Shown: positions 43,913 to 55,073 of the stretch, piece by piece | Numbering within the stretch: the stretch's first letter is position 1 | How the letters are laid out: each line of letters starts with the position of its first letter | Source: Rhabditophanes sp. KR3021 | Lineage: Eukaryota; Nematoda; Chromadorea; Rhabditida; Alloionematidae | Length of the DNA: 64,000 nt | Direction of reading: 5' to 3' | Assembly (NCBI GenBank): GCA_963281155.1 | Contig: CAUJLY010000005.1 | Coordinates: 806,001 to 870,000, forward strand | Program-made: the position numbers and the translations under genes | Notes under the pieces: generated by a model | What the model saw: only the letters and a program-made list of their open reading frames with translations | What the model was told of the DNA's origin: nothing | Databases searched by the model: none

Positions 43913-46157
43913 ATGCCGGCAACATTCGAATGCCTTTATGTGTCATCGTCGACGGGAATCAAATGTCCCAGCAAGGGCCCCAGTATTGCCTTAAATGAAA
44001 AGAAACACTGCAACGTACATTTATTGCCAGATCACATTGCTGAAAATGCCCGTTATGCCAGGAGAGACAAACTTTATGCGAGTAAGTATAAGGACGCCAA
44101 GATAGGAGTTGACAATCGCACTTCACAAGTACCTAAAATTCCTTGGAACAGTTATAGAGATGACGATGATTTGTTGAGATGCTCTTCGGACTGGGCACAA
44201 ACTAACAACCTTGAGGGAAATGATAATATGTTTTATGATGAATTTTATGGTACTACTGTCACATCAGAAGGCCATGTCACCGAACTTGAAATACTAAGGA
44301 ATCAAAAATTGCTAATTAATCAGAGAATCGAATTGCTAGAGGAGTTTCAGAAGGTCAGCAAAGATGAGATGATGGCCAAGAATGCCTTTTATAGAGAAGC
44401 TATGCTGGAAGAAATGAGAGATGGATGTTTTGCTGTCAGATCAACGGAAGAAAAGTTATTAAAAAGTGAAATTCAGAAGATGTTTAAGTTCAGTGCAGAG
44501 GAAGATCATGAGTATCATAGGTTAATGTTTAAGAGCAATAAAGTTTTCAACGAACAGGACAAAGTCAAGAAAGAAGTTGAAAGTGCTGCGGCGGAAAAGA
44601 AAAAGCAAATTGCTGAAGCCGCTGGAACAACAATCAAGGAGGAGCCGGTCAAAGATGCCAACGATAAAATTTGCTGTTTAGAAGACATGATCCAGGGGAA
44701 ATGTCAAAATAAGACTTTGTTTGCCTCATCCTATTGCCGAGAACGTAAGTAAATGCTTTTTTGGTTGATATAAAGTGCTTTTAGATATTCTTAATGATCA
44801 TGCTCAATTATTATTTGAGAGATGTGACAGTTGCTCTCATTCTTTCATTCCACAAGTTGATTTCCACGAATGCCTACCAGCTGAGACTCTTCATCCTAAC
44901 TATGCAAACAAACTCAAGCATAATATGACTAAAGGACAAATCAACCAAAAGATTATAAAAAGGATCCCGAATCAAGTGATGAACGTTAGATCAAGGCCGA
45001 TTCAAAGTCATGAAGTAAAGTCGATTCCGATCAGACGAGTTTATGTGGATGTTGGCAAGCTACCCGTCAAAAGGCGGTTTGAAAAAAGGGCGATCAAAGA
45101 TGGAGAAACCATCATACTCAATGATGAGGAAAGTTCACCACCCAAAACTCAAAAAATGGATGATATCATTGAGAACGTTGCTAAGGGTCCAGAAAAAATT
45201 GACACTTCTAAGATGGATTTGATTGAAATTATCGACAATCACTTTGCTGAATTTCGTCCACTTGCTTCTTTACTGCCTTCAGCTGCTCAAATCATGCCTC
45301 CCGTTGTCCCAAAGATCGCTCCAATGCCTATTCGCAGGATTACACCTTCGCTTAAACCTTTAACGACTGGGAATAGTGGCTTTGTGCTATCGCAAAAAAC
45401 TGTTCCAGCACGTAAGATTGAAGAGCTAAACAGAATAATTGATAATAGGCTACCAAGAAAGACGTTCGAGGAGATTATTAGAAACAAGGATATTGGAGAA
45501 TCTTTCAGACAATTTAAATGTGCCAGAGCTAGGCCGTTTATCGAGGATTTCTTTCCTCGCAGTGATGTTAAACTTGCCTCGCCAGCAGGACAAAACAGAA
45601 ACCAAGCCACGCAAAGAATTATCCACGTTAATGCTGGTAAACCGATGAGAACACTTCCGTTAATGTCACAAGCAACAAGACCTCCTATGGTCATGATGGC
45701 AAGACCTAATCAGCCAATTCGTGGGAATATCCGATTTGTCACAGCAGGAGAACGAGTCGCACCTCAAAATATTGGATCAAGGCCTGTTAGTAGAGCAGGC
45801 CAAGCAGTCTCAACTGCTGCTAGAACCATCCCATCCACTTTAGTTCGCTTCCCAGCTCCAACTCAACCTCACGTTCCAATAAGAGATCCATTGACAGGCC
45901 AACAACTTCGCCCTCAACGGCCAGATACCCGCGCCATTCCTCGCGGAAATAATCAAAGTCACCTCCAACCTCAACAACGTCAAATCCGCCAACCAACTCC
46001 TCAAAACATTGGCGAAGCAAATAGATTCCCGCGATCTCGTGCTCATCCTCCTGCCACCAGAAATACTTCACTCTTCAGGCCAATGGAATCTATGATTCAA
46101 CAACCTCCTCGCCGGACAACTCCACAGCCCACTCGTAAATCCAATGGCCCAAAGTAG
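43913..46157 (+). CDS. KANSL2-like protein (zf-C3Hc3H), NSL complex type
   Basis: Chromatin protein related to KANSL2/dgt1 (MOF-NSL acetyltransferase complex) or INO80D, which share the double C3Hc3H domain. Exon 1 (43913-44744) starts MPATFECLYVSSSTGIKC, the first zinc-binding unit (second Cys-His part KKHCNVHLL). A long charged helical region follows. The second unit spans the intron: KICCLEDMIQGKCQNKTLF, SSYCREHILNDHAQLLFERC. Exon 2 (44785-46157) ends in a long Arg/Pro-rich disordered tail. The 40-nt intron keeps frame (YCRE|HILND). AATAAA at 46208 is a good poly(A) signal. About 735 residues. KANSL2 versus INO80D cannot be decided by eye. Confidence 0.85.
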
Positions 46158-46765
46158 ATGGGACGACTTATGTTATTGTACAGTTTTATGTGCCCTTTTA
46201 GCCGTTAAATAAATTGAATTTTTTGAAATAAATAAAATCATTCCTTTACAACTTTTCTTTTAAATCAGACCAGAAGAATAATAGCTGATGTATTACTATG
46301 ACTCGGTAATTAAATCTAAAACTAACTTTAAATAGTACCCACTAATCATTATTTAATATTCATTTTACTGTAATAAAATACGACATAGCTTAGTATGTAT
46401 TTTTTAATAAACTAAATGCAATACAAGCTTTTTTATATTAATAAAAAGGATGTTTCGAATATTTGCTGGTAATATTAATTTGGTAAAATTTTGATAGAGA
46501 TTTTCTAAAAGAATAAATAAATACAGATCTGGATTTAATAATTACTTTTACAATACATTATTCGTCAGTTTTTACATAAAACTTGATTACAATTACTATT
46601 TTTGGTATTATCAGCTAGATCAATGCATTTCATGATATTCTGTCGACGGCTAATACAAATTAATTATAGTAAGGTAAATACAATGAAAGTTAATACGAAT
46701 TACAAGAAGTGATAGCTTAATTTCTTTATTTAGTATCTTAATGCCAAAAACGATTGTAAAAGTTA
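46158..46765. other. Intergenic
   Basis: Contains the KANSL2 poly(A) signal; otherwise AT-rich with no gene signal. Confidence 0.55.
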
Positions 46766-47480
46766 TTAAAAAGCAACTTTGGAACTACAACTATTTGCTT
46801 TTGGTAAAAGAACATTGGAGTTTGACCACGTTCTTTCAGATTTCGAGTACAAGTAAATACGACTTTCATAAAAACCACCGAAATGAATATTTGAATCAAT
46901 GCTCTCTACGCAACAACCACCTTCGACTTTAAATGGCACATTTTCTATATTTCTCCAACCATCAGCAATATTGGTATTAACATTGAATCTAAATTAAATA
47001 TTTTCTTTTTATTAACTTACGCTTCGATTTTAGTATTTCGTTTGCTTCCAAAACAAAAGCCGTGTCTTTGATTCTTTGAGAAGTTATTCTTGATCAGGAG
47101 GAAAAACTAAGTCGAATAAGTATGCTTTTAAAAAAATGTTACATAAGAATTTTCGAAGGGGCATCTCTGAAAAAAGTCATTTTTGGTCAAAAAGAAGTTC
47201 ATTCTTTCTAAATTCTTTGCAATATATGTTCTTGGTTTATCAGATTGTATTACAGCTCCATCAAAAATCTTCGTTTTGATTGTCTTTGCATCACAATCTT
47301 CCACGTAATTGGAAAATGATTATGGGGGCTTTTGCCAGACACAGAATCATTTGCAAGAATTACACTTTTATTTCTTATTAAGCACGTATCTATAAGCGGT
47401 ACTTAATCTTTTCCTATAATAGATGAAGTTTTCGTGAAATAACTTGTGATTCCCCGCTTCCTAGCTTGATATAAAGAAGT
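46766..47480 (-). pseudogene. Kelch-repeat gene remnant
   Basis: Minus strand. The last exons read NNFSKNQRHGFCFGSKRNTK, then after a 39-nt intron AFNVNTNIADGWRNIENVPF, CCVESIDSNIHFGGFYESRI, YLYSKSERTWSNSNVLL, stop at 46766: two kelch blades. Upstream material (RNKSVILANDSVSGKSPHNH; DCDAKTIKTKIFDGAVIQSD; ERMNFFLTKNDFFQRCPF) is coding-like but changes frame and hits stops. The BTB start is absent. I therefore call it a decayed paralogue of the kelch gene at 2.5-4.3 kb. Confidence 0.6.
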
Positions 47481-47930
47481 AATCTAAAGGCAGCTTACAA
47501 AATGATTAAAAATGAAAAAATATTTTATAAATGCCAAGAAAATTAAAGGTATTATTATGCAAATTGCAGATTTCACAATATTTTCTCTAACTCATTCTTT
47601 CTTTAAATTCAAATTTCGAATATATTATTTACAATGTTTAAAATCACGGTGAATGTATATTTTTTTCTTTTGCCCTTTTGTCTGTACACCATCAGAAACA
47701 ATGTTTGCATTTTGTCCATAAACCAATTTAAAAATATCAAATGTCAAAAATAAAGCGTTCATCTATTTACACCGAATTTATAATATTCTAATTATACATC
47801 AAGTCATTCCTTATGATGTGTAGTGAGATTTAAACATGCAACTTTGGCAACAACAAAGTCAAGTCATATAAATTTATTGGATCAAAATAAGCAAACAATA
47901 TTTCCGGAATTTTAGCACCTAAAATAAACA

Positions 47931-48257
47931 TTAATCCTCTCTATTAATAACATTGCATCTTAAATTAATGATATCTCCCTGGTGCTTGTTACGTATGATT
48001 CCTCGATTGTCACAATAAAAGGCATCATAACGATTGTATAATTTCTTAACGTAAAAATAAATAAGAGCTTTTTTTCCTGATTTTACCCAGTCATCCAGCA
48101 CAGTAGGAGCTATTTCAATTTGTTCTGTACCACATGCACAATAACTTTTGATATTGTTAATTATTTTTCTGGGAATGCTGCATCTGCAAGTTATTTCATA
48201 TTTATCACATTCGATTAGAATAATAAGGGTTAAAAAGAGATAGAAAGACAATTTCAT
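47931..48257 (-). CDS. Small secreted Cys-containing protein
   Basis: Single exon, 108 codons: signal peptide MKLSFYLFLTLIILIEC, then ITCRCSIPRKIINNIKSYCA and CGTEQIEIAPTVLDDW, YDAFYCDNRG, NLRCNV. Six or seven cysteines suggest a disulfide-rich extracellular protein. No family recognised. The ORF is short, but the clean signal peptide and even codon pattern support it. Confidence 0.6.
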   Translation of the reverse strand: MKLSFYLFLTLIILIECDKYEITCRCSIPRKIINNIKSYCACGTEQIEIAPTVLDDWVKSGKKALIYFYVKKLYNRYDAFYCDNRGIIRNKHQGDIINLRCNVINRED

Positions 48258-48851
48258 GGTTTATTAACAAATGACAGTAAATAGTTTTATTATCGTGTAA
48301 ACTAATTTAATCCCTTAAAAACGTTTTGAATAAACGGATATTAATTTAAGCAATTATTAATTATTCCATTTAATCTTTCTTGATTATTCTCATCATAAGC
48401 AAAAAAGCACAGTCCTTTCTAATATATGCAAACATACTCATTCATTCTCAGTAAATAGAAGAATTTTGATACAATTCTCAAATAAATATCCCACGCTTTA
48501 AAACAATATTCAGTTTAAAAAAACGACTCTAAAGATGATGTAATGTTTACCAACTTTCTTTTTAAGGAATCTTGATCAATAAGGATATTTAGTAAAGAGT
48601 TTATAAATAATTTTGGTTGTTAGAATATTTGTTCTTCGATTCAAACCTAACTTTGAGTAAGGAATCAGTGAATTTCCATGTGTCAATTTTTGTTTAATTT
48701 TTATATTTGAATGGCAAATCGTTAGTTTACGGTGTATTTGGTAACTTGCAAAGTCAGAAATAAGTAGGGTTGAGTCATGAAGTTAGTAATTACATAAGGA
48801 GAGTATTTGAGCATAACCAACTATATTTCTCTTACCTGTCATTTTTTAATA
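48258..48851. other. Divergent intergenic region
   Basis: AT-rich region between two head-to-head secreted-protein genes. No gene seen. Confidence 0.5.
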
Positions 48852-50554
48852 ATGTTTAAAGTAATAGCTTTATTTTTCCTATCCAGTGCTTTAGGAGTCG
48901 TATTGCAGAATGATATGAATTCAAGTGGTATTTCTTTTGTGACATCATTTGGCGGTTACAAATCACCGAATTCATTAAACAATAAATTGATGCTTGTTTT
49001 TATTCCTTCTGGAGATGAAGAAGTATATGTTTCAATAAGATACTTCAGCTTACAAATAGATGAAGAAGTCGTTACAAATATTACAATTCCAAAGGGTGGA
49101 ACAGCTCAAACCGTAATGCTATCTACTCAGTATTTAATATAATTTTTTAGGCAAATTTGAATTATGATTATGTTGTAGCGGATGATGCTTTTGAAGAAGC
49201 AATGGATGACTTAGTAGCTATTCCTGATCCAAGAATTTACATAACTTCCACATTGCCAATTAAAGTTATTGCAAAAAATGTGAATGAAAATCTACAATTG
49301 GAACATAATGGCATTGGGGATGCATATTTGGTACCTCAAATATCAATGATAAATGGAAACGAGTTTGTTATTCGTGTGCCAAAAGCAAATTTAAATCAAG
49401 TTCAATTAATTACTATAATGACGATGGAGGAAAAAATGGCCAATGGTTATATTCAAAGTTTTGAGAATGGAGTCGCTAATGACAAGAAATATTTTACAAT
49501 TTCGAATATTTTGGGAAAAAAGCAAGCTGTATATATTGGTGGAGATGGTAAAGAAGATAAAGCATTTTATATTTCGGCAGATGCAAAGATATTTGTTACA
49601 GTCACTGTTACTTGTGCTGACTTAACATATTATTCTGGAAAAGTTGCTGATGTTGGGGGTGATGCTTGTGATATGGTTTCTTATATGGCAATACCAATTG
49701 ATAATTACAACTGTCAATCAGCTTTATCTGAAACTGAAACAAGAATAGTAAGTTCGAAATTCACATATGGTGTTTATGTTGCTCCAGACATGATTGCATG
49801 TGACTCATCTTTGAGAATTGAAACATTTACTAATACTAATCCTATCATTGGAAGCTATGATCAACTTCAAACGAGTAAGGGAAATTATTACTCTTTCGTA
49901 TCAAGTAAAATAACTAATTTCGGAATTCAATCTACAAACACATTTACTTACATGACAAGATTTGGTGGTATCATGGATCAAACTGATGCAACTACAATTA
50001 AATCAGCGTTTCTTGCATATGTTCCAGAATATACCCAATTTATTACAGGATATGACAAATTCTTTACTTTTTCTGACCACAGTTATCTAGAAGTGTATGG
50101 CACCAATATAAATTCAGATGATTTTAGACTTGATGCAATGGTAATAGATGATTCACTGATTCAAGAAGTCCCTTTAAATGTTCTCAACGATAAATACTCA
50201 AGTTATATAATTAAAATCAAAATAGGAGGCTCACATGTATTTTATTCACCAGCAAAGTATATCGCCTATGCGATAGGATCCGTCGATGGCATTTCAACTT
50301 CGAATTATGGATACTTGACAGGTTTCTCAAAAACTGGTCTAAGTAGAGTCACAGGTAACGATGTTACGCCACAGGGAAATAATGATCCTGGCTCAGTAAC
50401 GAATAATCCCCATGAAGCCACAACAATTAAGGTAGCTACATGTGCTCCTCCAGTTACAGACACTCCAATTACTTCAACTACTAAAGGAGGTTTTGTTGTA
50501 AAAGCGTCACTTTCTGTTGCTTTTATTAGTTTTGTTTTTTCATTAATTCTTTAA
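48852..50554 (+). CDS. Secreted IgGFc-binding-domain-like surface protein
   Basis: The start ATG at 48852 opens a signal peptide (MFKVIALFFLSSALGVV). The N-terminal region GISFVTSFGGY, KLMLVFIPSGDEEVYVSIRY resembles the IgGFc-binding-protein N-terminal domain widespread in nematode secreted proteins. A phase-0 intron of 38 nt (49113-49150, GTAATG to TTTTAG) joins KGGTAQT to ANLNYDYV; a 21-nt intron is the other frame-keeping reading and is less likely. The body is about 450 residues with GNYYSFVSSKITNF and FDKFF-type beta-rich segments. A Thr-rich stalk and a hydrophobic C-terminus (LSVAFISFVFSLIL) suggest a GPI anchor. AATAAA at 50591. Function unknown, possibly gut-surface defence. Confidence 0.7.
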
Positions 50555-50937
50555 ATTACAATCATACAATTGGCACATTAAAAACTGCGCAATAAATAAA
50601 TTTGAATTAACAACAATACGTTTTCTTTAATTCGTTCGCAAGCTTACATTAAAGACCGTTTCAGTCTCATTCTAAAATTTGCTAAAAGTTCCGAGTTGGC
50701 ATATATTAACACTACTCTGTCACCATTTGTGTAGCTGCCTTTGGAAAGGAATATACGTTTTAGCCAAAAAAATAATAACATATTCGCATCTATATTGATT
50801 TGACATTAAACTGTTTTATATCTTCATTTATTGTCAAAAACTTATCTTACAATGTCGTGTTGTAACAAAAGTCCTATGCGTGTTGCTTTAAGTCAACCTC
50901 ACATCTTGTTAGGTTGTACGGCACATTATCAACTAGG
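50555..50937. other. Intergenic
   Basis: Holds the poly(A) signal of the preceding gene and an ATG at 50852 (MSCCNKSPMRVALSQPH) that opens 28 codons in a different frame from the next gene; it could be a frameshifted 5' end of that gene. Nothing else seen. Confidence 0.45.
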
Positions 50938-51927
50938 ATGAGATTATCTAAAACATCCACTAACTATTATGGAGTTGTGAATGCTTTACCTACTTGCATC
51001 CGTCAATCATCAGCTCAAGATTTTACGAACGTTCAAACTATAGATATTGCGTTTACTGAAAACAATGTGAAAGGTGTTTTGAATAAATTATATTATCAAA
51101 ATTTATCTAATTTAAACAAAATTGCCAACACTTTACCTGATGATTGTTTTAGAGATGTTGCAAACCTTGACTTTGCATTGGATTTTTTTTCCAGAACAAT
51201 TGATAATGAAGCAAATCAAGATTACAGTGCACAAAGTACTGAACACGAAAGAAATGGTGCAGTTGTATTAAATAAGATTCTAAACAAATCTGTTAAACTG
51301 AAAAAACTTAAGTTTAAGTTATCAATTAACTCAAGAGTATCTCGTTATGTGACGGTTCCAGTTGATTACACTTCCATAATTTGTAGCTTAATGTCTGGAA
51401 GTGTTGAAGAAATTGAGATTAATTTGAATGATCTAATATTTCTTCAAAAGATGTACAAAAATGTTGGTGTTATTGAGGCAAAAGTTAGACAACATTTTCC
51501 AAATTTAAAGAATTTGTTTATAAACTATCAAGAACGGATCAGTTTCGATAACTTAAGGTCCGAATATGAGGAATTTGCTGAAACCATTCGTGATGCTGAA
51601 ACTAACTTTTTCAAGTTAAATTTGATGGCGTTAAATCCAGAATTTCACAATTACACTCAGATATTTTCTCAAATTTTCAGTTCCAAGGGAAAAAGTTATC
51701 TGTTTCAGTGTACTGCTTATCCATACAATAATGGTTTATATAAATACAATTTATTCCCAGCCGAATCAGTTTTTACAACATGTGTTCGTTTGGATTTTGA
51801 AAGTTTATGTAACTACTTTTCATTAGTGGATGAAATTACACATTTTGGAAGCCTAGAACATTTGTATCTCTTTATGTTTAATGATCAAATTGATTATTCA
51901 ATCGAACAAGCTTACGGTTACTTATAA
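50938..51927 (+). CDS. LRR/F-box-associated-like protein, upstream ORF
   Basis: Open frame of 329 codons from ATG 50938. It has repeated leucine-rich strand-turn segments (NVQTIDIAF, LKKLKFKLSI, VEEIEINLNDLIFLQ, FPNLKNLFINY, LEHLYLFMF) like the C-terminal part of nematode F-box/LRR proteins, but no F-box is visible at the N-terminus. It ends at TAA 51925-51927, whose last A is the first base of the next ORF's ATG. I suspect both ORFs were once one gene of about 490 codons broken by one indel. Expression and function unknown. Confidence 0.5.
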   Translation: MRLSKTSTNYYGVVNALPTCIRQSSAQDFTNVQTIDIAFTENNVKGVLNKLYYQNLSNLNKIANTLPDDCFRDVANLDFALDFFSRTIDNEANQDYSAQSTEHERNGAVVLNKILNKSVKLKKLKFKLSINSRVSRYVTVPVDYTSIICSLMSGSVEEIEINLNDLIFLQKMYKNVGVIEAKVRQHFPNLKNLFINYQERISFDNLRSEYEEFAETIRDAETNFFKLNLMALNPEFHNYTQIFSQIFSSKGKSYLFQCTAYPYNNGLYKYNLFPAESVFTTCVRLDFESLCNYFSLVDEITHFGSLEHLYLFMFNDQIDYSIEQAYGYL

Positions 51928-52412
51928 TGGGATGTGATGCGCAAAAGAAAATCGAAATGGAGGAGGAAGCTTTAGATGATATGGCGGAACAAACAAATAA
52001 TGATCCTTTAGAGGTCGATTTAGATATTATGCTTCGTGAAATTAATTCGTTCCATTTCGAACAATTTCTAGATAATGAACTCTGTAATTGCCATATGCTG
52101 GAGAAAGGTTTCAATAAACGAATTATAGAACGTGATATTTTTAGTAAAAGAGTCTATAGCATTCATTTAAAAAGTATTTTAGATTGGAATCTGTATTTAA
52201 TTCCGATTAATTCAAACGTTACTACAAGTAGTAAACGCCGTCAATACCGTCAAGACTTTTATTCTAATGAAGAGGATGATTTCGGAGAGTATGATGTGGT
52301 TGATGATGCTGAATCTACCACAGATGATAGTGAACATTCCATAAATGTTGGCGAATCTACTACAGGTGATAGTGAGGACAATGGTAGAGTTGTTGTCGAT
52401 CATCAAGAATAA
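51927..52412 (+). CDS. Continuation ORF with acidic tail
   Basis: 161 codons starting at the TAATG overlap. The first part (LREINSFHFEQFLDNELC, HLKSILDWNLYLIP) looks like a continuation of the preceding LRR-like protein in the -1 frame. The last 60 residues are acidic with an internal duplication (GESTTGDSE, AESTTDDSE). Eukaryotes rarely reinitiate across a TAATG, so a frameshift, a pseudogene or a base error is likelier than a second gene. Confidence 0.4.
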   Translation: MGCDAQKKIEMEEEALDDMAEQTNNDPLEVDLDIMLREINSFHFEQFLDNELCNCHMLEKGFNKRIIERDIFSKRVYSIHLKSILDWNLYLIPINSNVTTSSKRRQYRQDFYSNEEDDFGEYDVVDDAESTTDDSEHSINVGESTTGDSEDNGRVVVDHQE

Positions 52413-52689
52413 TTACATTTTTTATAGTTACTATTTATTCATGACCCTAAATAGACTGAATTTGATAATCGTTTTCGTTTTTTAAATTTATTATTTTCTG
52501 TAGTAATCAAGTAATAATGTTTGACTAAAAGCTGAGCAAGAACATCACAAAAATTCTAGAAAAATAGTTTATTTCGAAAATTAAATATACAAAGAGTTCA
52601 TGCAAAAATGTATAAGTAAATAAAAAGTAAATACAGATAAATGAAGAGTAATAATATGATGCCTCATCATCTTTAAAATTGTCTCGGAA

Positions 52690-53460
52690 TTATGCTCCTT
52701 CTGTTTGGAGATCTTCTTTCGTTTTTCAACAAGGGTGTTTCCACATCTGGCGTCATACTTTTATTCAGCCCTTGACCTTCTTCACACATTTGATGCTCCT
52801 TCTGCTTTCTTTCTAGCGGTCTTTTTGTGTTTCCAAGCTTCATCCCCAAATCAAAAGCTGTTCATCTTTTTTTGGTACAACAATGCCAGTTGCCATTTCT
52901 CAAATACACAAACCTAGAGCAAAAATGTCAATAGAAAAAGAAGGAGATTCACTAAGAGTTTCTAAAGCTATATATCCAGAATCACCCTCATTGCCAGTTT
53001 TGTGGGCATCTTCTACGTTCATGGCTAATCCAAGGTTACCTATTTTGCAAATATTATAGTCCCAAACCAAAATATTTTTTAATCTAATGTCCATATGAAT
53101 TACATTGTTGCTGTGAATATGAGCAAGGTCGTTTAAGATATTACTAACATATGGATGTAAAAGAATACAGGGAATGACAAAAATTTGTTTTCAATGTTAG
53201 AAAGGGTTTGGCTACAATACTCAAGTTGCTGGAAACTTTTCCACTCTGTACCCAGTCAGAATAGATCTTAAAATTATTTTGGTGTCTTTGACAATTTTGA
53301 AGCTGTTTGACTTTATTATAGTGTTCATTTTTGTTAGCTTGGGATTTTAAAGAGTTTAATTGTTTCTTAACGGCATAAAGTATGTTGTCGGAGTTGCAGA
53401 CACACCTGACTACAATACCAAATGACCGGATCCTACAACTACACTATTCCTAAAATAAGT
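52690..53460 (-). pseudogene. MYT1/Wee1-like kinase pseudogene
   Basis: Minus strand, broken kinase domain. From the 5' side: a glycine-loop remnant (FGIVVRCVCNSDNILYAVKK, which keeps the VAIK-type Lys), a charged segment, HPYVSNILNDLAHIHSNNVI, the catalytic loop HMDIRLKNILVWDYNICKI, then GNLGLA in place of DFG, EGDSGYIALETLSE in place of EGDSRYMAPEVL, and SFSIDIFALGLCI. A stop follows directly and EMATGIVVPK continues after it. The EGDSxY and DIFxLGLxI words are those of PKMYT1 (wee-1.3), the inhibitory CDK1 kinase. Frameshifts, stops and lost catalytic residues make it non-functional. Confidence 0.75.
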
Positions 53461-53601
53461 GCGAAAGAAATGTACTAATAAATGATATTTCTTATAACAT
53501 TTTATTTTAAATTGTACCGGTAAAATAGAAAAATGGTATTAAATTATTTTTAAGTTATATATATTTTTGCTGCACAATAATTGAGACTAACTATGTTTTA
53601 G

Positions 53602-55073
53602 TTAGAATATTTTAAACCACTTTGTCCTCTTGATTTCTGCAACTACATCATGCATTTCTCTGCCCTTCGTTTCAGGCAAATATAAAAACAAGATTATCAA
53701 ACTGAATATTGAAGGAATAACATATAAGATTATAAAGGAGTATGCTCCTAGACTTGAATTGTACATTGGCATTATACTGAATGAAGTAATTACCACCATG
53801 ATTGTATTAAATCCATAGGCTAAAAATTGTGTGAATGCTCTGTGACGTATCAAATTGACGCACATTGACCACGATTCTGGACCTACACTAAAACCATAAC
53901 TCAGTGAAAAAATACAAAGTGACACAAGACAAAGATACTTTGAAAAAGGAAAAGTCGGATTGATTATTTGAAATATAGAAAAAAGAACCAAGGTAAATAC
54001 ATTTACTGTTGTCGCACTCAAAAGAAGATAACGACCTGTTTTTTCAACTATCATTGATCCTGAGATCGTTCCAATAACATAAAAAACGGTCATTACTGTG
54101 GATGTTGCTTGTGCCAATTCAATTTCCAAATTTACTCTTAGTAAAAAAGTGGTGCTTGATAAAAGAATTGACCAAAGTGCAACTGTATTTTGAAGTGCTG
54201 CCGCATACAGGATAAATGATTTTATTAAGTGCCGATTTGAAACAAATTCCCGTGCTAATACTAACAGAGAAGCAGTATCTTCTTTCTCTTCTGAACATTC
54301 CTTTTGAATTTCGTGCATCACATTTTCAACGTCAACTTTTCCATGAAAAAATTTAATTGATTCTATACATTTTTTAACGTCTTTTTTAACAATTAATAAG
54401 AATTTAGGAGTCTCGTGAATTGGTATTATTGCAATAATAGCTGCGAATGTAGGAATAATAGGTACAATCAAATACCACAGCAAATGATCGCCTAAGATAT
54501 TAGACATGCCCAAAAACATTCCAATCAGAGTAGATATTGCGAAGGATATTTCACTTATGAATCCTGCTATTCCTCTTAATTCTGTCGGGGAAATTTCCTG
54601 CAAATACAATATTTGCGCTTGATATGTGATACCAGTTGCAACCGACACAAAAACTCTACCAGCTATTAATAATTCAGGTGTATATGTCAATATGCAAACT
54701 ACTCGTAATACTGATCCTGCAAAGGATAAAACATTTCCTGCAACAAAAGCTACCTTTCTTCCATATCTATCACAAATCATGGGATTAATAACTATTCCGA
54801 TAAAAAATCCTATGAACCAGACATTTGATATCCAGTTCCAAATGAAGTTGTAACTTTCTTCAGTCATATTTTGGCCTAGCAATAAAAGATTACTGAATTA
54901 TATTAAAATAATAGTTGATAACAAACCTCTTTTTGCCAAACTTTCATTTAAGAAATTTTTAAATTGCAATACAGGCGAATTGACATAGACAGTTCCAAAT
55001 CCATAAGCAAAATTGCAACTAAATGCAATAGCACAACAAATTAATAAAAATCTTATAAAATTCCATTCAACCA
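53602..55073 (-). CDS. SLC2/GLUT-type sugar transporter
   Basis: Plasma-membrane major-facilitator hexose transporter type. Exon 1 from ATG 55073 (MVEWNFIRFLLICCAIAFS) joins through a 51-nt phase-1 intron to the main exon. Family signatures: DRYGRKVA after TM2, GRVFVSVATGITYQAQILY, LQEISPTELRGIAGF (the E..P..LRG motif), PIHETPKFLLI (PESPR-like), VEKTGRYLLL, YGFSVGPESW, and the C-terminal PETKGRE. Twelve hydrophobic helices fit. The QQxSGIN segment of TM7 is replaced by AALQNTVALW, so substrate recognition may differ from glucose transporters. About 475 residues, intact. Confidence 0.88.

Noticed and set aside
50852..50940. Upstream ATG (MSCCNKSPMRVAL) as start of the LRR-like gene
   Set aside because: It is in another frame and ends after 28 codons; joining it would need a frameshift or an implausibly short intron.
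51878..52114. Minus-strand ORF opposite the LRR-like pair
   Set aside because: Ser-rich shadow of the plus-strand coding sequence.
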